A DNA stretch of 64,000 nt, taken from NCBI GenBank assembly GCA_021647885.1, contig JAKITV010000008.1:1-64000 (forward strand), in the 5' to 3' direction. Positions 54,314-63,005 of this stretch are shown in pieces. The notes beneath the pieces are model-generated. The model was not told the DNA's origin and searched no databases. It saw nothing but the letters and a program-made list of their open reading frames with translations. Made by a program: the position numbers and the translations under genes. The number at the start of each line of letters is the position of its first letter. Position 1 is the first letter of the stretch. The DNA is from Flavobacteriaceae bacterium. GTDB taxonomy: Bacteria; Bacteroidota; Bacteroidia; Flavobacteriales; Flavobacteriaceae.

Positions 54314-54769
54314 ATGATGTTAAATACCTTAAAATCAAGAGTAACCGAAATTGTTACAAATACAAATGAAACTGTTAAAAAACGACTATATCTTATTTGC
54401 GAATTGCTAGAATCTAATATAACTTATTATAATTGGGTTGGGTTTTATTTTATAAATGGAAACAAAGAAGAATTAAAACTTGGTCCTTATGTTGGCGAGC
54501 CAACCGACCATACCATTATTCCTTTTGGAAAAGGGATTTGCGGTCAAGTTGCCCTAAACAATAAGAATTTTGTAGTATCAGATGTTTCGGCACAAGACAA
54601 CTATTTAGCCTGTAGTATTAATGTAAAAGCCGAAATTGTTGTACCTATTTTTGTTAATGGAAAAAATATTGGACAAATAGATATCGACTCTAACACGATT
54701 AATCCCTTTACTAAAATAGATGAGTCTTTTTTAGAGTTTGTTTGTGCAAAAGTTTCCGAAATACTATAG
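54314..54769 (+). CDS. GAF-domain protein, candidate free methionine-(R)-sulfoxide reductase
   Basis: A 151-residue single GAF domain. NWVGFYFINGN (40-50), GPYVGEP, FGKGICGQVA with C76, and DNYLACSINVKAEIVVPIF with C100 match the fRMsr family, which reduces free methionine-R-sulfoxide. C76 and C100 are 24 residues apart, like C94 and C118 of the E. coli enzyme; the position of the third Cys (C84) appears to be His66. Activity is thus plausible but the disulfide mechanism may differ. Confidence 0.75.
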   Translation: MMLNTLKSRVTEIVTNTNETVKKRLYLICELLESNITYYNWVGFYFINGNKEELKLGPYVGEPTDHTIIPFGKGICGQVALNNKNFVVSDVSAQDNYLACSINVKAEIVVPIFVNGKNIGQIDIDSNTINPFTKIDESFLEFVCAKVSEIL

Positions 54770-54868
54770 ATGTTAATAACTCTCCATTTTAGTTGAAAAA
54801 TCCAAACCGTTTTCACTAATTAAAAGCACTCTATATCGTTATTTTTGTCACTTAACACAACAACTAAA

Positions 54869-56401
54869 ATGAGCAACACAAAAACAATTACATCTGCATT
54901 AATCTCTGTTTTTAATAAAGAAGGCTTAGAGCCAATAGTAAAGCAACTAAATCAACTTGGTGTTACAATTTATTCTACTGGAGGAACACAAAAATTCATC
55001 AATGATTTAGGAATTGATGTTGTTCCTGTAGAAGAAATTACCTCGTATCCTTCCATTCTTGGAGGTCGTGTAAAAACACTTCACCCAAAAGTATTTGGTG
55101 GTATTCTAAATCGTCATGATAATGCTAAAGATGTTGCTGAATTAAAAGCATACAACATTCCGCAAATTGATGCAGTTATTGTAGATTTATATCCTTTCGA
55201 AAAAACAGTTGCTTCTGGAGCAAGTGAGCAAGAAATCATTGAAAAAATAGATATTGGAGGTATTTCTCTTATTCGTGCAGCAGCCAAAAATTTTGCTGAT
55301 GTTATTTGTGTGTCTTCGGTTGAGGATTATACCGAATTTTTAGAACTCATTACTAACAACAACGGAAACATTTCTGAAGAAGAAAGAAAACATTTTGCAG
55401 CCAAAGCCTTTAATGTATCATCTCATTACGATTCAGCAATTTTTAATTACTTCAATAAAAACCATGAAATAGCAGCATTAAAAATTAGCGAAATCAATGC
55501 TAAGGTTCTTCGTTATGGCGAAAACCCTCACCAAAAAGGTTTTTTCTTCGGAAATTTTGATGACTTATTCACTAAACTTCATGGAAAAGAATTAAGCTAC
55601 AACAATTTATTAGATGTTGATGCAGCAGTAAATTTAATGAATGAATTTAAAAATGATCCACCAACATTTGCCATTCTAAAACACAACAACGCTTGTGGTT
55701 TGTCACAACGTGAAACTTTGCATCAAGCATATATTGATGCATTAGCAGGAGATCCTGTATCAGCTTTTGGTGGTGTTTTAATTTGTAATACTGAAATTGA
55801 TAAAAGCACTGCAACCGAAATCCATAATCTTTTTTGTGAAGTTGTAATAGCTCCTTCTTTTTCCGATGAAGCTTTAGAAATCTTAAAAGGAAAAAAGAAT
55901 AGAATTTTACTAATTCTACACAATATCAACTTTCCAAAAACAACTGTTAGAAGTTGTTTAAACGGCACTTTAGTACAGGATAGAGACTCTAAAACTGATG
56001 CTGTTGAAGAATTGACCCAAACAACAAACAAAACACCTAACACAAACGAATTAGAAGATTTAATCTTTGCTTCAAAAATTTGTAAACACACAAAATCCAA
56101 CACTATTGTCTTAGCAAAAAACAAACAATTATGTGCTAGCGGAACAGGACAAACCAGTCGTGTTGATGCTTTAAACCAAGCTATACATAAAGCACAATCT
56201 TTTAACTTCGATTTAAAAGGTGCAGTTATGGCAAGTGATGCTTTTTTTCCTTTTCCAGATTGTGTGGAAATTGCAGGTAATATAGGTGTTGGTTCGGTAA
56301 TTCAACCTGGTGGATCAATTAAAGATCAATTAAGTATCGATTATTGTAACGCACATAATATTGCAATGGTTTTTACAGGAACTCGCCATTTTAAGCATTA
56401 A
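54869..56401 (+). CDS. purH: PurH, AICAR transformylase / IMP cyclohydrolase
   Basis: A complete 510-residue bifunctional enzyme for the last two steps of IMP synthesis. The N-terminal MGS-like cyclohydrolase has ALISVFNKEGLEPIVKQL, STGGTQKF and LGGRVKTLHPKVFGGIL; the transformylase part has KHNNACG and SDAFFPFPDCVEIAGNIGVGSVIQPGGSIKD. The frame opens 8 codons earlier; the ATG at 54869 gives the usual start. It stands alone between the GAF gene and mreB. Confidence 0.97.
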   Translation: MSNTKTITSALISVFNKEGLEPIVKQLNQLGVTIYSTGGTQKFINDLGIDVVPVEEITSYPSILGGRVKTLHPKVFGGILNRHDNAKDVAELKAYNIPQIDAVIVDLYPFEKTVASGASEQEIIEKIDIGGISLIRAAAKNFADVICVSSVEDYTEFLELITNNNGNISEEERKHFAAKAFNVSSHYDSAIFNYFNKNHEIAALKISEINAKVLRYGENPHQKGFFFGNFDDLFTKLHGKELSYNNLLDVDAAVNLMNEFKNDPPTFAILKHNNACGLSQRETLHQAYIDALAGDPVSAFGGVLICNTEIDKSTATEIHNLFCEVVIAPSFSDEALEILKGKKNRILLILHNINFPKTTVRSCLNGTLVQDRDSKTDAVEELTQTTNKTPNTNELEDLIFASKICKHTKSNTIVLAKNKQLCASGTGQTSRVDALNQAIHKAQSFNFDLKGAVMASDAFFPFPDCVEIAGNIGVGSVIQPGGSIKDQLSIDYCNAHNIAMVFTGTRHFKH

Positions 56402-56619
56402 AAAATCATACCTTTTAAAAGTCTAAAACAACGATTGTAGCGTATATTGTATATTTTAGTAAAAGTGAAGCAATATATTCGGCTTTTTATCTATTTTAAA
56501 AACTTTACGCACTTTTAACTTTAGTACACTTTAAGTACTGAATAATATCGTATATTTTATTACATTTACAGTTATTCAAAAAAAACAATATAACAACACC
56601 CTAATAATTCAAATCGCCA

Positions 56620-57648
56620 ATGGGATTTTTTGATTTCCTAACAGAAGAAATAGCCATAGATTTAGGCACTGCAAATACCCTTATTATTCACAACGATAAA
56701 GTAGTTGTTGATAGTCCATCCATAGTTGCAAGAGATAGAATTAGCGGCAAAATAATTGCTGTGGGTAAAGAGGCTAGTTTAATGCAAGGTAAAACACATG
56801 AAAATATTAAAACCATCAGACCACTTAAAGATGGTGTAATTGCCGATTTTGATGCTTCCGAGCAAATGATAAATATGTTTATAAAAAACATTCCTGCGCT
56901 TAAAAAAAGGTTGTTTTCTCCTGCTTTACGAATGGTAATTTGCATTCCTTCAGGAATCACAGAAGTTGAAATGCGAGCTGTAAAAGAGTCTGCAGAACGA
57001 GTTAACGGAAAAGAAATTTACTTAATTCATGAGCCTATGGCAGCTGCTATAGGTATTGGCGTAGATATTATGCAACCTAAAGGGAACATGATTGTTGATA
57101 TAGGTGGAGGAACTACTGAAATAGCTGTAATTGCATTAGGTGGTATTGTATGTGACAAATCCATAAAAGTTGCTGGAGATGTATTTACCAACGATATTAT
57201 TTATTATATGCGAACACAACACAATCTATATATTGGAGATCGTACTGCTGAAAAAATTAAAATTCAAATTGGTGCTGCAACTGAAGATTTAGACCTTCCG
57301 CCAGAAGACATGAGCGTTCAAGGTCGTGACCTACTTACTGGGAAACCTAAACAGGTTCAAATATCTTATCGTGAAATTGCAAAAGCTTTAGACAAATCCA
57401 TTTTACGTGTTGAAGATGCAGTAATGGAAACCTTATCGAAAACACCTCCCGAACTTGCTGCCGACATCTATAATACAGGAATGTATTTGGCTGGTGGTGG
57501 ATCGATGCTTCGCGGATTGGATAAACGTTTGTCTCAAAAAACAGATTTACCCGTATACATTGCTGAAGACCCTTTAAGGTGTGTTGTTAGAGGAACTGGA
57601 ATTGTACTAAAAAACATTACTAAATATAAAAATATATTGATTAAATAG
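56620..57648 (+). CDS. mreB: MreB, actin-like shape-determining protein
   Basis: A complete 342-residue MreB: FLTEEIAIDLGTANTLI (phosphate 1), PSGITEVEMRAVKESAERVNGKEIYLIHEPMAAAIG, the phosphate 2 loop NMIVDIGGGTTEIAVI and the adenosine loop GMYLAGGGSMLRGLD. It forms membrane filaments that direct lateral wall synthesis. It is the first of five genes of the elongasome operon. The 218-bp upstream gap is AT-rich; no promoter is called there with confidence. Confidence 0.98.
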   Translation: MGFFDFLTEEIAIDLGTANTLIIHNDKVVVDSPSIVARDRISGKIIAVGKEASLMQGKTHENIKTIRPLKDGVIADFDASEQMINMFIKNIPALKKRLFSPALRMVICIPSGITEVEMRAVKESAERVNGKEIYLIHEPMAAAIGIGVDIMQPKGNMIVDIGGGTTEIAVIALGGIVCDKSIKVAGDVFTNDIIYYMRTQHNLYIGDRTAEKIKIQIGAATEDLDLPPEDMSVQGRDLLTGKPKQVQISYREIAKALDKSILRVEDAVMETLSKTPPELAADIYNTGMYLAGGGSMLRGLDKRLSQKTDLPVYIAEDPLRCVVRGTGIVLKNITKYKNILIK

Positions 57649-57658
57649 AGCTTAACTG

Positions 57659-58477
57659 ATGCAACAAATCATTAACTTTTTAATAAGAAACAAAACTTTT
57701 CTTTTGTTTTTGTTGTTGTTTTCTATTTCTCTTTTGCTAACATTTCAATCGCATTCTTATCATAAAAGCAAGTTTATCAATTCGGCTAATTTTTTAACTG
57801 GCGGAATTTACAAATCTGTAAATAATATTGGAAGGTACTTCAATTTAAAAAAAGAGAATGACATCTTGTTAGAAGAAAATAACAGGTTAAAATCCATTTT
57901 TTTTAATACCAAAACCAATTTACTAAAGCAAGATAATAACGATTCGGTTTTTAGTGCAAAATATAAATTTAAGCCAGCTTTGGTTTACAAAAACAGCTAT
58001 TCTGCAACTAACAACTATCTTACAATAAATAAAGGGGAAAGAGATAGTATTAAACAAGATTTTGGTGTTATTACTTCTAAAGGCATAATTGGTATTATAG
58101 ATAATACTTCTAAAAAATATGCTAGAGTAATGTCTATTTTAAATACAAATAGCAGGATTAACTCCCAACTTAAAAAGTCAAATCATTTTGGGACACTAAC
58201 TTGGAATGCAGAATCTCCTCTACTTGTGCAACTTATAGATATTCCTAAACTAGCTCCTGTTGCTGTTGGAGATACCATTATAACTGGAGGACGCTCAACT
58301 ATTTTCCCTAAAGGAATTCCTATTGGCAAAGTTGTTTCATTCAAATTAGATGAAACTGAAAATTATTATAATATAAATGTAAAATTATTTAACGACATGA
58401 CAAGTGTTGGTCATGTATATATTATAGAAAACCTTGATGCCGAAGAAATTTCAAACTTAAATAATCCAAATGAATAA
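57659..58477 (+). CDS. mreC: MreC, elongasome scaffold protein
   Basis: A 272-residue protein with an N-terminal transmembrane helix (FLLFLLLFSISLLLTF), a coiled coil (LKKENDILLEENNRLKSIF) and two periplasmic beta domains (LTINKGERDSIKQDFGVITSKGIIGIIDN; TGGRSTIFPKGIPIGKVVSF). It links MreB to PBP2. It begins 10 bp after mreB and overlaps mreD by 8 bp. Confidence 0.95.
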   Translation: MQQIINFLIRNKTFLLFLLLFSISLLLTFQSHSYHKSKFINSANFLTGGIYKSVNNIGRYFNLKKENDILLEENNRLKSIFFNTKTNLLKQDNNDSVFSAKYKFKPALVYKNSYSATNNYLTINKGERDSIKQDFGVITSKGIIGIIDNTSKKYARVMSILNTNSRINSQLKKSNHFGTLTWNAESPLLVQLIDIPKLAPVAVGDTIITGGRSTIFPKGIPIGKVVSFKLDETENYYNINVKLFNDMTSVGHVYIIENLDAEEISNLNNPNE

Positions 58478-58976
58478 TATTATTTCTACTAATATTGCTC
58501 GTTTTATCGTCTTGGTTTTAGTGCAAGTTTTAGTGCTGAACAATATTAATTTTTTAGGTTACATCAACCCTTATATTTACATTTTATTTATTATTCTTTT
58601 TCCTATTAAAAACAATCGACTTCTTTTTATTTTATTAAGTTTTTTATTGGGTTTAACAATAGATTTGTTCTTGGATTCCGGAGGTGTAAATGCTGCTGCA
58701 TGTGTAACTATAGCTTATATAAGACCTGTGATTTTAAAATTTGTTTTTGGAACCATCTACGAACACCAAACTGTTAAATTCAACAACACTGAACTTGGAC
58801 AACGACTAACTTATTTCTCCATCATAACAGTAATTCATCACCTTATATTATTTTCTCTTGAAGTTTTTAACACAACAAAAATACTTTTAATTCTAAAAAA
58901 GACGTTATTCTCAAGTATATTTACAATTATACTCTGTGTTTTAATAACCATCTTATTTAGCAGGAAAAATAAATGA
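58470..58976 (+). CDS. mreD: MreD, elongasome membrane protein
   Basis: A 168-residue polytopic protein with about five helices (NIARFIVLVLVQVLVLNNI; INPYIYILFIILFPI; FILLSFLLGLTIDLFLDSGG). The short loop after GLTIDLF and position between mreC and mrdA identify it. It overlaps mreC by 8 bp and mrdA by 4 bp. Confidence 0.93.
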   Translation: MNNIISTNIARFIVLVLVQVLVLNNINFLGYINPYIYILFIILFPIKNNRLLFILLSFLLGLTIDLFLDSGGVNAAACVTIAYIRPVILKFVFGTIYEHQTVKFNNTELGQRLTYFSIITVIHHLILFSLEVFNTTKILLILKKTLFSSIFTIILCVLITILFSRKNK

Positions 58977-60835
58977 GAAAATTATTACTCTTTTTAATTA
59001 TTATTATAGTAGGGATCGTTTTTATTACAAGGCTGTTTTACCTTCAGGTATATTCAAATGAAGCCTATAATATTTACGAAGATAATGCCATAAGAAAAGT
59101 ATTTCATTATCCAAAAAGAGGTTATGTTTACGATAGGAATGGAAAGCTTTTAGTAGCTAATCAACCATCTTATGATGTTATGATTATTCCTCGGGAAGTC
59201 GAGCCGTTAGACACCCTAGAATTTTGTACACTATTAAAAATTTCTAAAGAAGATTTTTTAAAGACTTATAAAAAATCTTATAATTATTCTCCAAGATTAC
59301 CTTCAGTTTTTTTAGCACATCTCTCTAAAGAAGACTACGCTTATCTATCAGAAAAAATGAGGAAATATGAAGGGTTTTATATTCAAAAAAGATCCTTACG
59401 CGATTATCAAACCACTATTGGAGCTAATGTTTTAGGGTTTATTGCAGAAGCAAATCAAAAAATAATAAATGATGATCCATTTTACAAAATGGGTGACTTA
59501 ATAGGCAAACAAGGTATAGAGTTATCTTATGAAAATGATTTACGAGGCATAAAAGGTGTAAAATTTATTCAAAAAGATAGATTTAATAGAGATCTTGGTC
59601 CTTACAAGGATGGTGCTTTTGATACAATTCCAAAAGCTGGAAAAGACATTACGATTACTATTGATTCAGAACTTCAAGCTTATGGAGAACTTTTAATGCA
59701 GAATAAAAGAGGTGGTATTGTTGCCATAGAGCCAAGTACTGGAGAAATTCTAACTTTAGTCTCTGCGCCAACCTATAATCCTAATCTTTTAGTTGGAAGA
59801 AAACGCTCTAAAAACTATACAAGACTATACAACGATACCATTAATAGACCGCTTATAGATAGAGGGTTATTGCGTATGTACGAACCTGGTTCTCCCTTTA
59901 AAGCATTAATCGCTTTAACAGCTCTTCAAGAGGGTGTTATTAATTTAAATACAACAATATTTTGTAGGCATTTCTACAACTATGGAGGGAAAAAACCAAT
60001 GGCTTGCCATTGTGGTGGTGGCAAACGTGATTTAATTAAAGCAATTACACATTCCTGCAATTCTTATTTTGCAAATGCCTATAGAAAAACCATCGATAAA
60101 TACGACGACGCCAATCATGCTATGGATGTCTGGAGCAACCATATTAAAAGTTTTGGATTCGGAAATTATTTAGGCTATGATTTAGCCATAGGAAAAAAAG
60201 GCAATATTCCAGATGGTGCATTTTATGATAAATGGTATCCAGATTTTAAATGGCGTGCTACAACAACAATCTCTAATGCTATTGGACAGGGAGAAATTTT
60301 AGTTACACCAATACAATTAGCAAATATGACTGCTGCTATTGCTAATCGAGGATATTATTACACACCACATATTATTAAAAATATTGAAGGTCAAGAAATT
60401 GATGTAAAATATACAACGCCAAATAAAACAACAATAGATAAAAGGCATTTTGAACCTGTAATTCAAGGGCTTTTTGATGTATATGATAAAGGAGGCACAG
60501 CTTGGTTTTTAAAAGTACCAGAAATAGACGTTGTTGGTAAAACAGGTACTGCTGAAAATTTCACAACGATTGATGGCGTTCGAACTCAACTTACAGATCA
60601 TTCCATTTTTGTTGCTTTCGCTCCAAAAGACAATCCAAAAATTGCATTAGCAATTTTTGTAGAAAATGGCTATTATGGAGCACGTTGGGCTGGAAGAATA
60701 GCAAGTTTAATGATAGAAAAATATCTTAAAGGAGAAATTACTCTTAAACACATGGAAAAACTAGTACTCGAAAAAAGTTTAGAAGAAGAGTATGCTAAAC
60801 CTTATAGTGGAAAACCATTTACAATTAATCAGTGA
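58973..60835 (+). CDS. mrdA: PBP2, penicillin-binding protein 2 (peptidoglycan transpeptidase)
   Basis: A 620-residue class B PBP. N-terminal membrane anchor (LLLFLIIIIVGIVFITRLFYL), dimerisation domain with RGYVYDRNGKLLVANQPSYDV, and transpeptidase domain with the active-site serine S307 in EPGSPFK (SxxK), SCN at 361-363 (SxN) and KTGTAEN at 523-529 (KTG). It cross-links the lateral wall during elongation together with RodA. It overlaps mreD by 4 bp and its stop overlaps the rodA start. Confidence 0.97.
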   Translation: MRKLLLFLIIIIVGIVFITRLFYLQVYSNEAYNIYEDNAIRKVFHYPKRGYVYDRNGKLLVANQPSYDVMIIPREVEPLDTLEFCTLLKISKEDFLKTYKKSYNYSPRLPSVFLAHLSKEDYAYLSEKMRKYEGFYIQKRSLRDYQTTIGANVLGFIAEANQKIINDDPFYKMGDLIGKQGIELSYENDLRGIKGVKFIQKDRFNRDLGPYKDGAFDTIPKAGKDITITIDSELQAYGELLMQNKRGGIVAIEPSTGEILTLVSAPTYNPNLLVGRKRSKNYTRLYNDTINRPLIDRGLLRMYEPGSPFKALIALTALQEGVINLNTTIFCRHFYNYGGKKPMACHCGGGKRDLIKAITHSCNSYFANAYRKTIDKYDDANHAMDVWSNHIKSFGFGNYLGYDLAIGKKGNIPDGAFYDKWYPDFKWRATTTISNAIGQGEILVTPIQLANMTAAIANRGYYYTPHIIKNIEGQEIDVKYTTPNKTTIDKRHFEPVIQGLFDVYDKGGTAWFLKVPEIDVVGKTGTAENFTTIDGVRTQLTDHSIFVAFAPKDNPKIALAIFVENGYYGARWAGRIASLMIEKYLKGEITLKHMEKLVLEKSLEEEYAKPYSGKPFTINQ

Positions 60836-62115
60836 TGAGTTTAAATCGAAATAGGAATTTTAAATTTGATTGGATAAGTATCATTCTATTTTTACTACTT
60901 GTTGGCTTTGGTTGGTTAAATATTTTTTCAGCTTCACTTTCAGGAGAAGTAACAAGTTACTTCGATTTTAGTCAACCTTATGGTAAGCAGCTTGTATTTA
61001 TCATTTTCACTTTTGCTTTAATTATTTTGGTTTTCTCTTTAGAAGCAAAGTTTTACGAGCGTTTTGCTAGTATTATTTATTTGGCTTCAATACTATCACT
61101 TATTGGCTTATTCCTTTTCGGTAAAACAGTTTCTGGAGCAACTTCTTGGTATACTATTGGTAGCATGACAATACAACCTAGCGAATTTGCCAAAGTTGCA
61201 ACCGCTTTGGCTGTAGCAAAATATATAAGCGATTTACAAACCAATATTAAAAGCATTAAAGATCAATTAAAAACAGTTTTAATTATTAGTATTCCAGCAA
61301 TTCTTATCCTTTTACAAAACGATGCAGGAAGTACAATTGTTTATGCAGCTTTTTTCTTTGTATTTTATAGAGAAGGAATTCCTCAAGTTTATTTATTTAT
61401 TGGATTTGCACTTTTAGTTATAGGCGTTTCATCGCTTAAGTTTTCGGCTTTACCAACATCGATTGTTGTTTCAATATTAATTTTTATCCATTATTTTTTT
61501 ATTAAAAAAAAAAGGAAATCAATACTAAACCCAATAGCTACAGTTATAGCTTGTGTTATCCTTTCTTTTGGAGTACAGTTTTTTTATACGAGTATTCTGC
61601 AACCTCATCAGCAAGACAGAATTAGTTTATGGTTGCGTTTAGAAAAAGATCCTGAAAAGCTAGAACAGTTAAAAAAAACCATTTTATATAACCTTCACGA
61701 ATCTGAAAAAGCTATAAGTTCAGGAGGTATTACAGGAAAAGGTTTTTTAGAAGGTACACGAACTATTGGCAAGTTTGTACCAGAACAACATACCGATTAT
61801 ATTTTTAGTACTGTTGGCGAAGAATGGGGATTTCTTGGTAGCACTTTTGTTGTGGTTTTATTTGTGCTATTAATAATTAGAATTTTATATCTCGCCGAAC
61901 TTCAAAAATCTCAATTTAGTCGTGTTTTTGGTTATAGTGTAGCATCCATTTTATTTTTTCATTTTATGATAAATATCGGAATGGTTATGGGTTTAATACC
62001 TACTGTTGGGATTCCGTTACCATTTTTTAGTTATGGTGGTTCGGGACTTTGGGGATTTACATTATTACTTTTCATTTTTATTAAACTCGATTCAAATAGA
62101 ATTAATGAGTGGTAA
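60835..62115 (+). CDS. rodA: RodA, SEDS-family peptidoglycan glycosyltransferase
   Basis: A 426-residue protein with about ten transmembrane helices. SGATSWYTIGSMTIQPSEFAKVA, the aspartate-bearing FLLQNDAGS-like ILLQNDAGSTIVY, and GLIPTVGIPLPFFSYGGSG are SEDS signatures. It polymerises glycan strands together with PBP2. The ATG at 60835 overlaps the mrdA stop (TGATG); the GTG one codon earlier is less likely. It ends the elongasome operon. Confidence 0.96.
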   Translation: MSLNRNRNFKFDWISIILFLLLVGFGWLNIFSASLSGEVTSYFDFSQPYGKQLVFIIFTFALIILVFSLEAKFYERFASIIYLASILSLIGLFLFGKTVSGATSWYTIGSMTIQPSEFAKVATALAVAKYISDLQTNIKSIKDQLKTVLIISIPAILILLQNDAGSTIVYAAFFFVFYREGIPQVYLFIGFALLVIGVSSLKFSALPTSIVVSILIFIHYFFIKKKRKSILNPIATVIACVILSFGVQFFYTSILQPHQQDRISLWLRLEKDPEKLEQLKKTILYNLHESEKAISSGGITGKGFLEGTRTIGKFVPEQHTDYIFSTVGEEWGFLGSTFVVVLFVLLIIRILYLAELQKSQFSRVFGYSVASILFFHFMINIGMVMGLIPTVGIPLPFFSYGGSGLWGFTLLLFIFIKLDSNRINEW

Positions 62116-62181
62116 TATCTTTATAATAAGTTAATAGTGTAAAAGATAAAAACTATAAACAAATAAATAAACAGTCAAGTT

Positions 62182-62949
62182 TTAATAGAAAAAATCAGGA
62201 TAACTATAACCTAAATCATTAGGTAAATTACTTTTATTGCAAACCTGTTTTAATTGGTCTAATAAAATTTCCTTTTCATTGATTATAATCATTTTTCCAT
62301 CTAAAGTAATATAATTTTTAGAGTTTAAATCGCTTAAAGCACGTATAGCAAACTCAACAGAAGTATTTGCAAAATTGGCAATATCTTTTCTCGCAGTACC
62401 AACAGAAATTTCAATCCCACGATTAGTAGTTTCACCAAATTTGTAAGCAATAAGCAATAAAGCATCAATAACTCTTTCCGATGCAGAAAATAACGTTAAA
62501 TGTTTCTGTCTTATCTTGTAATGACTAAGCTTATCTGAAAGTTTATTAATTAATAATATGCTTAATTCTCTATTGTTATTCAAGATAAAATGCAAATGTT
62601 CTAAATCTATAAAATATACTTTTGCCTGTTCCATGACAATAGCACTTGCCCAATAATATGAAGAATTTAAACTAGATAAACCTACCATATCTCCTTTAGA
62701 AACAAATCTTAAAATATTAGATTTTTGATTTAAACCAGTACTGAAGACTTTTACCTTTCCTTCTAAAATAAAAAAAACACCATGAACTGATTTGCTTTCT
62801 TCTACTAAATAATCACCTTTATTAAAAGCTTTAATGCTAATTAAATTCGCAGTATCCTCATGCTTGGCAATTAACTTAAATGTACGCAATAAATTACGTC
62901 GTTGCTCAAGATTATTGCTTATTCGTTTTGAGTGATTACCTTTAGGCAT
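62182..62949 (-). CDS. Crp/Fnr-family transcriptional regulator
   Basis: A 255-residue protein with an N-terminal cyclic-nucleotide-binding-like domain (FNKGDYLVEESKSVHGVFFILEGKVKVFSTG; FVSKGDMVGLSSLNSS) and a C-terminal winged helix (SVGTARKDIANFANTSVEFAIRALSDLNSKNYITLDGKMIIIN). No Fnr-type cysteine cluster is present, so it is not an oxygen sensor of that type. The ligand is unknown. It converges with rodA and lies 56 bp downstream of the aminotransferase gene start-to-stop direction. Confidence 0.88.
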   Translation of the reverse strand: MPKGNHSKRISNNLEQRRNLLRTFKLIAKHEDTANLISIKAFNKGDYLVEESKSVHGVFFILEGKVKVFSTGLNQKSNILRFVSKGDMVGLSSLNSSYYWASAIVMEQAKVYFIDLEHLHFILNNNRELSILLINKLSDKLSHYKIRQKHLTLFSASERVIDALLLIAYKFGETTNRGIEISVGTARKDIANFANTSVEFAIRALSDLNSKNYITLDGKMIIINEKEILLDQLKQVCNKSNLPNDLGYSYPDFFY

Positions 62950-63005
62950 GGCATTGAAGTGTGTTTTAGAATTGTTTAAAACTTAATTTCTTTACTATTT
63001 TATAA

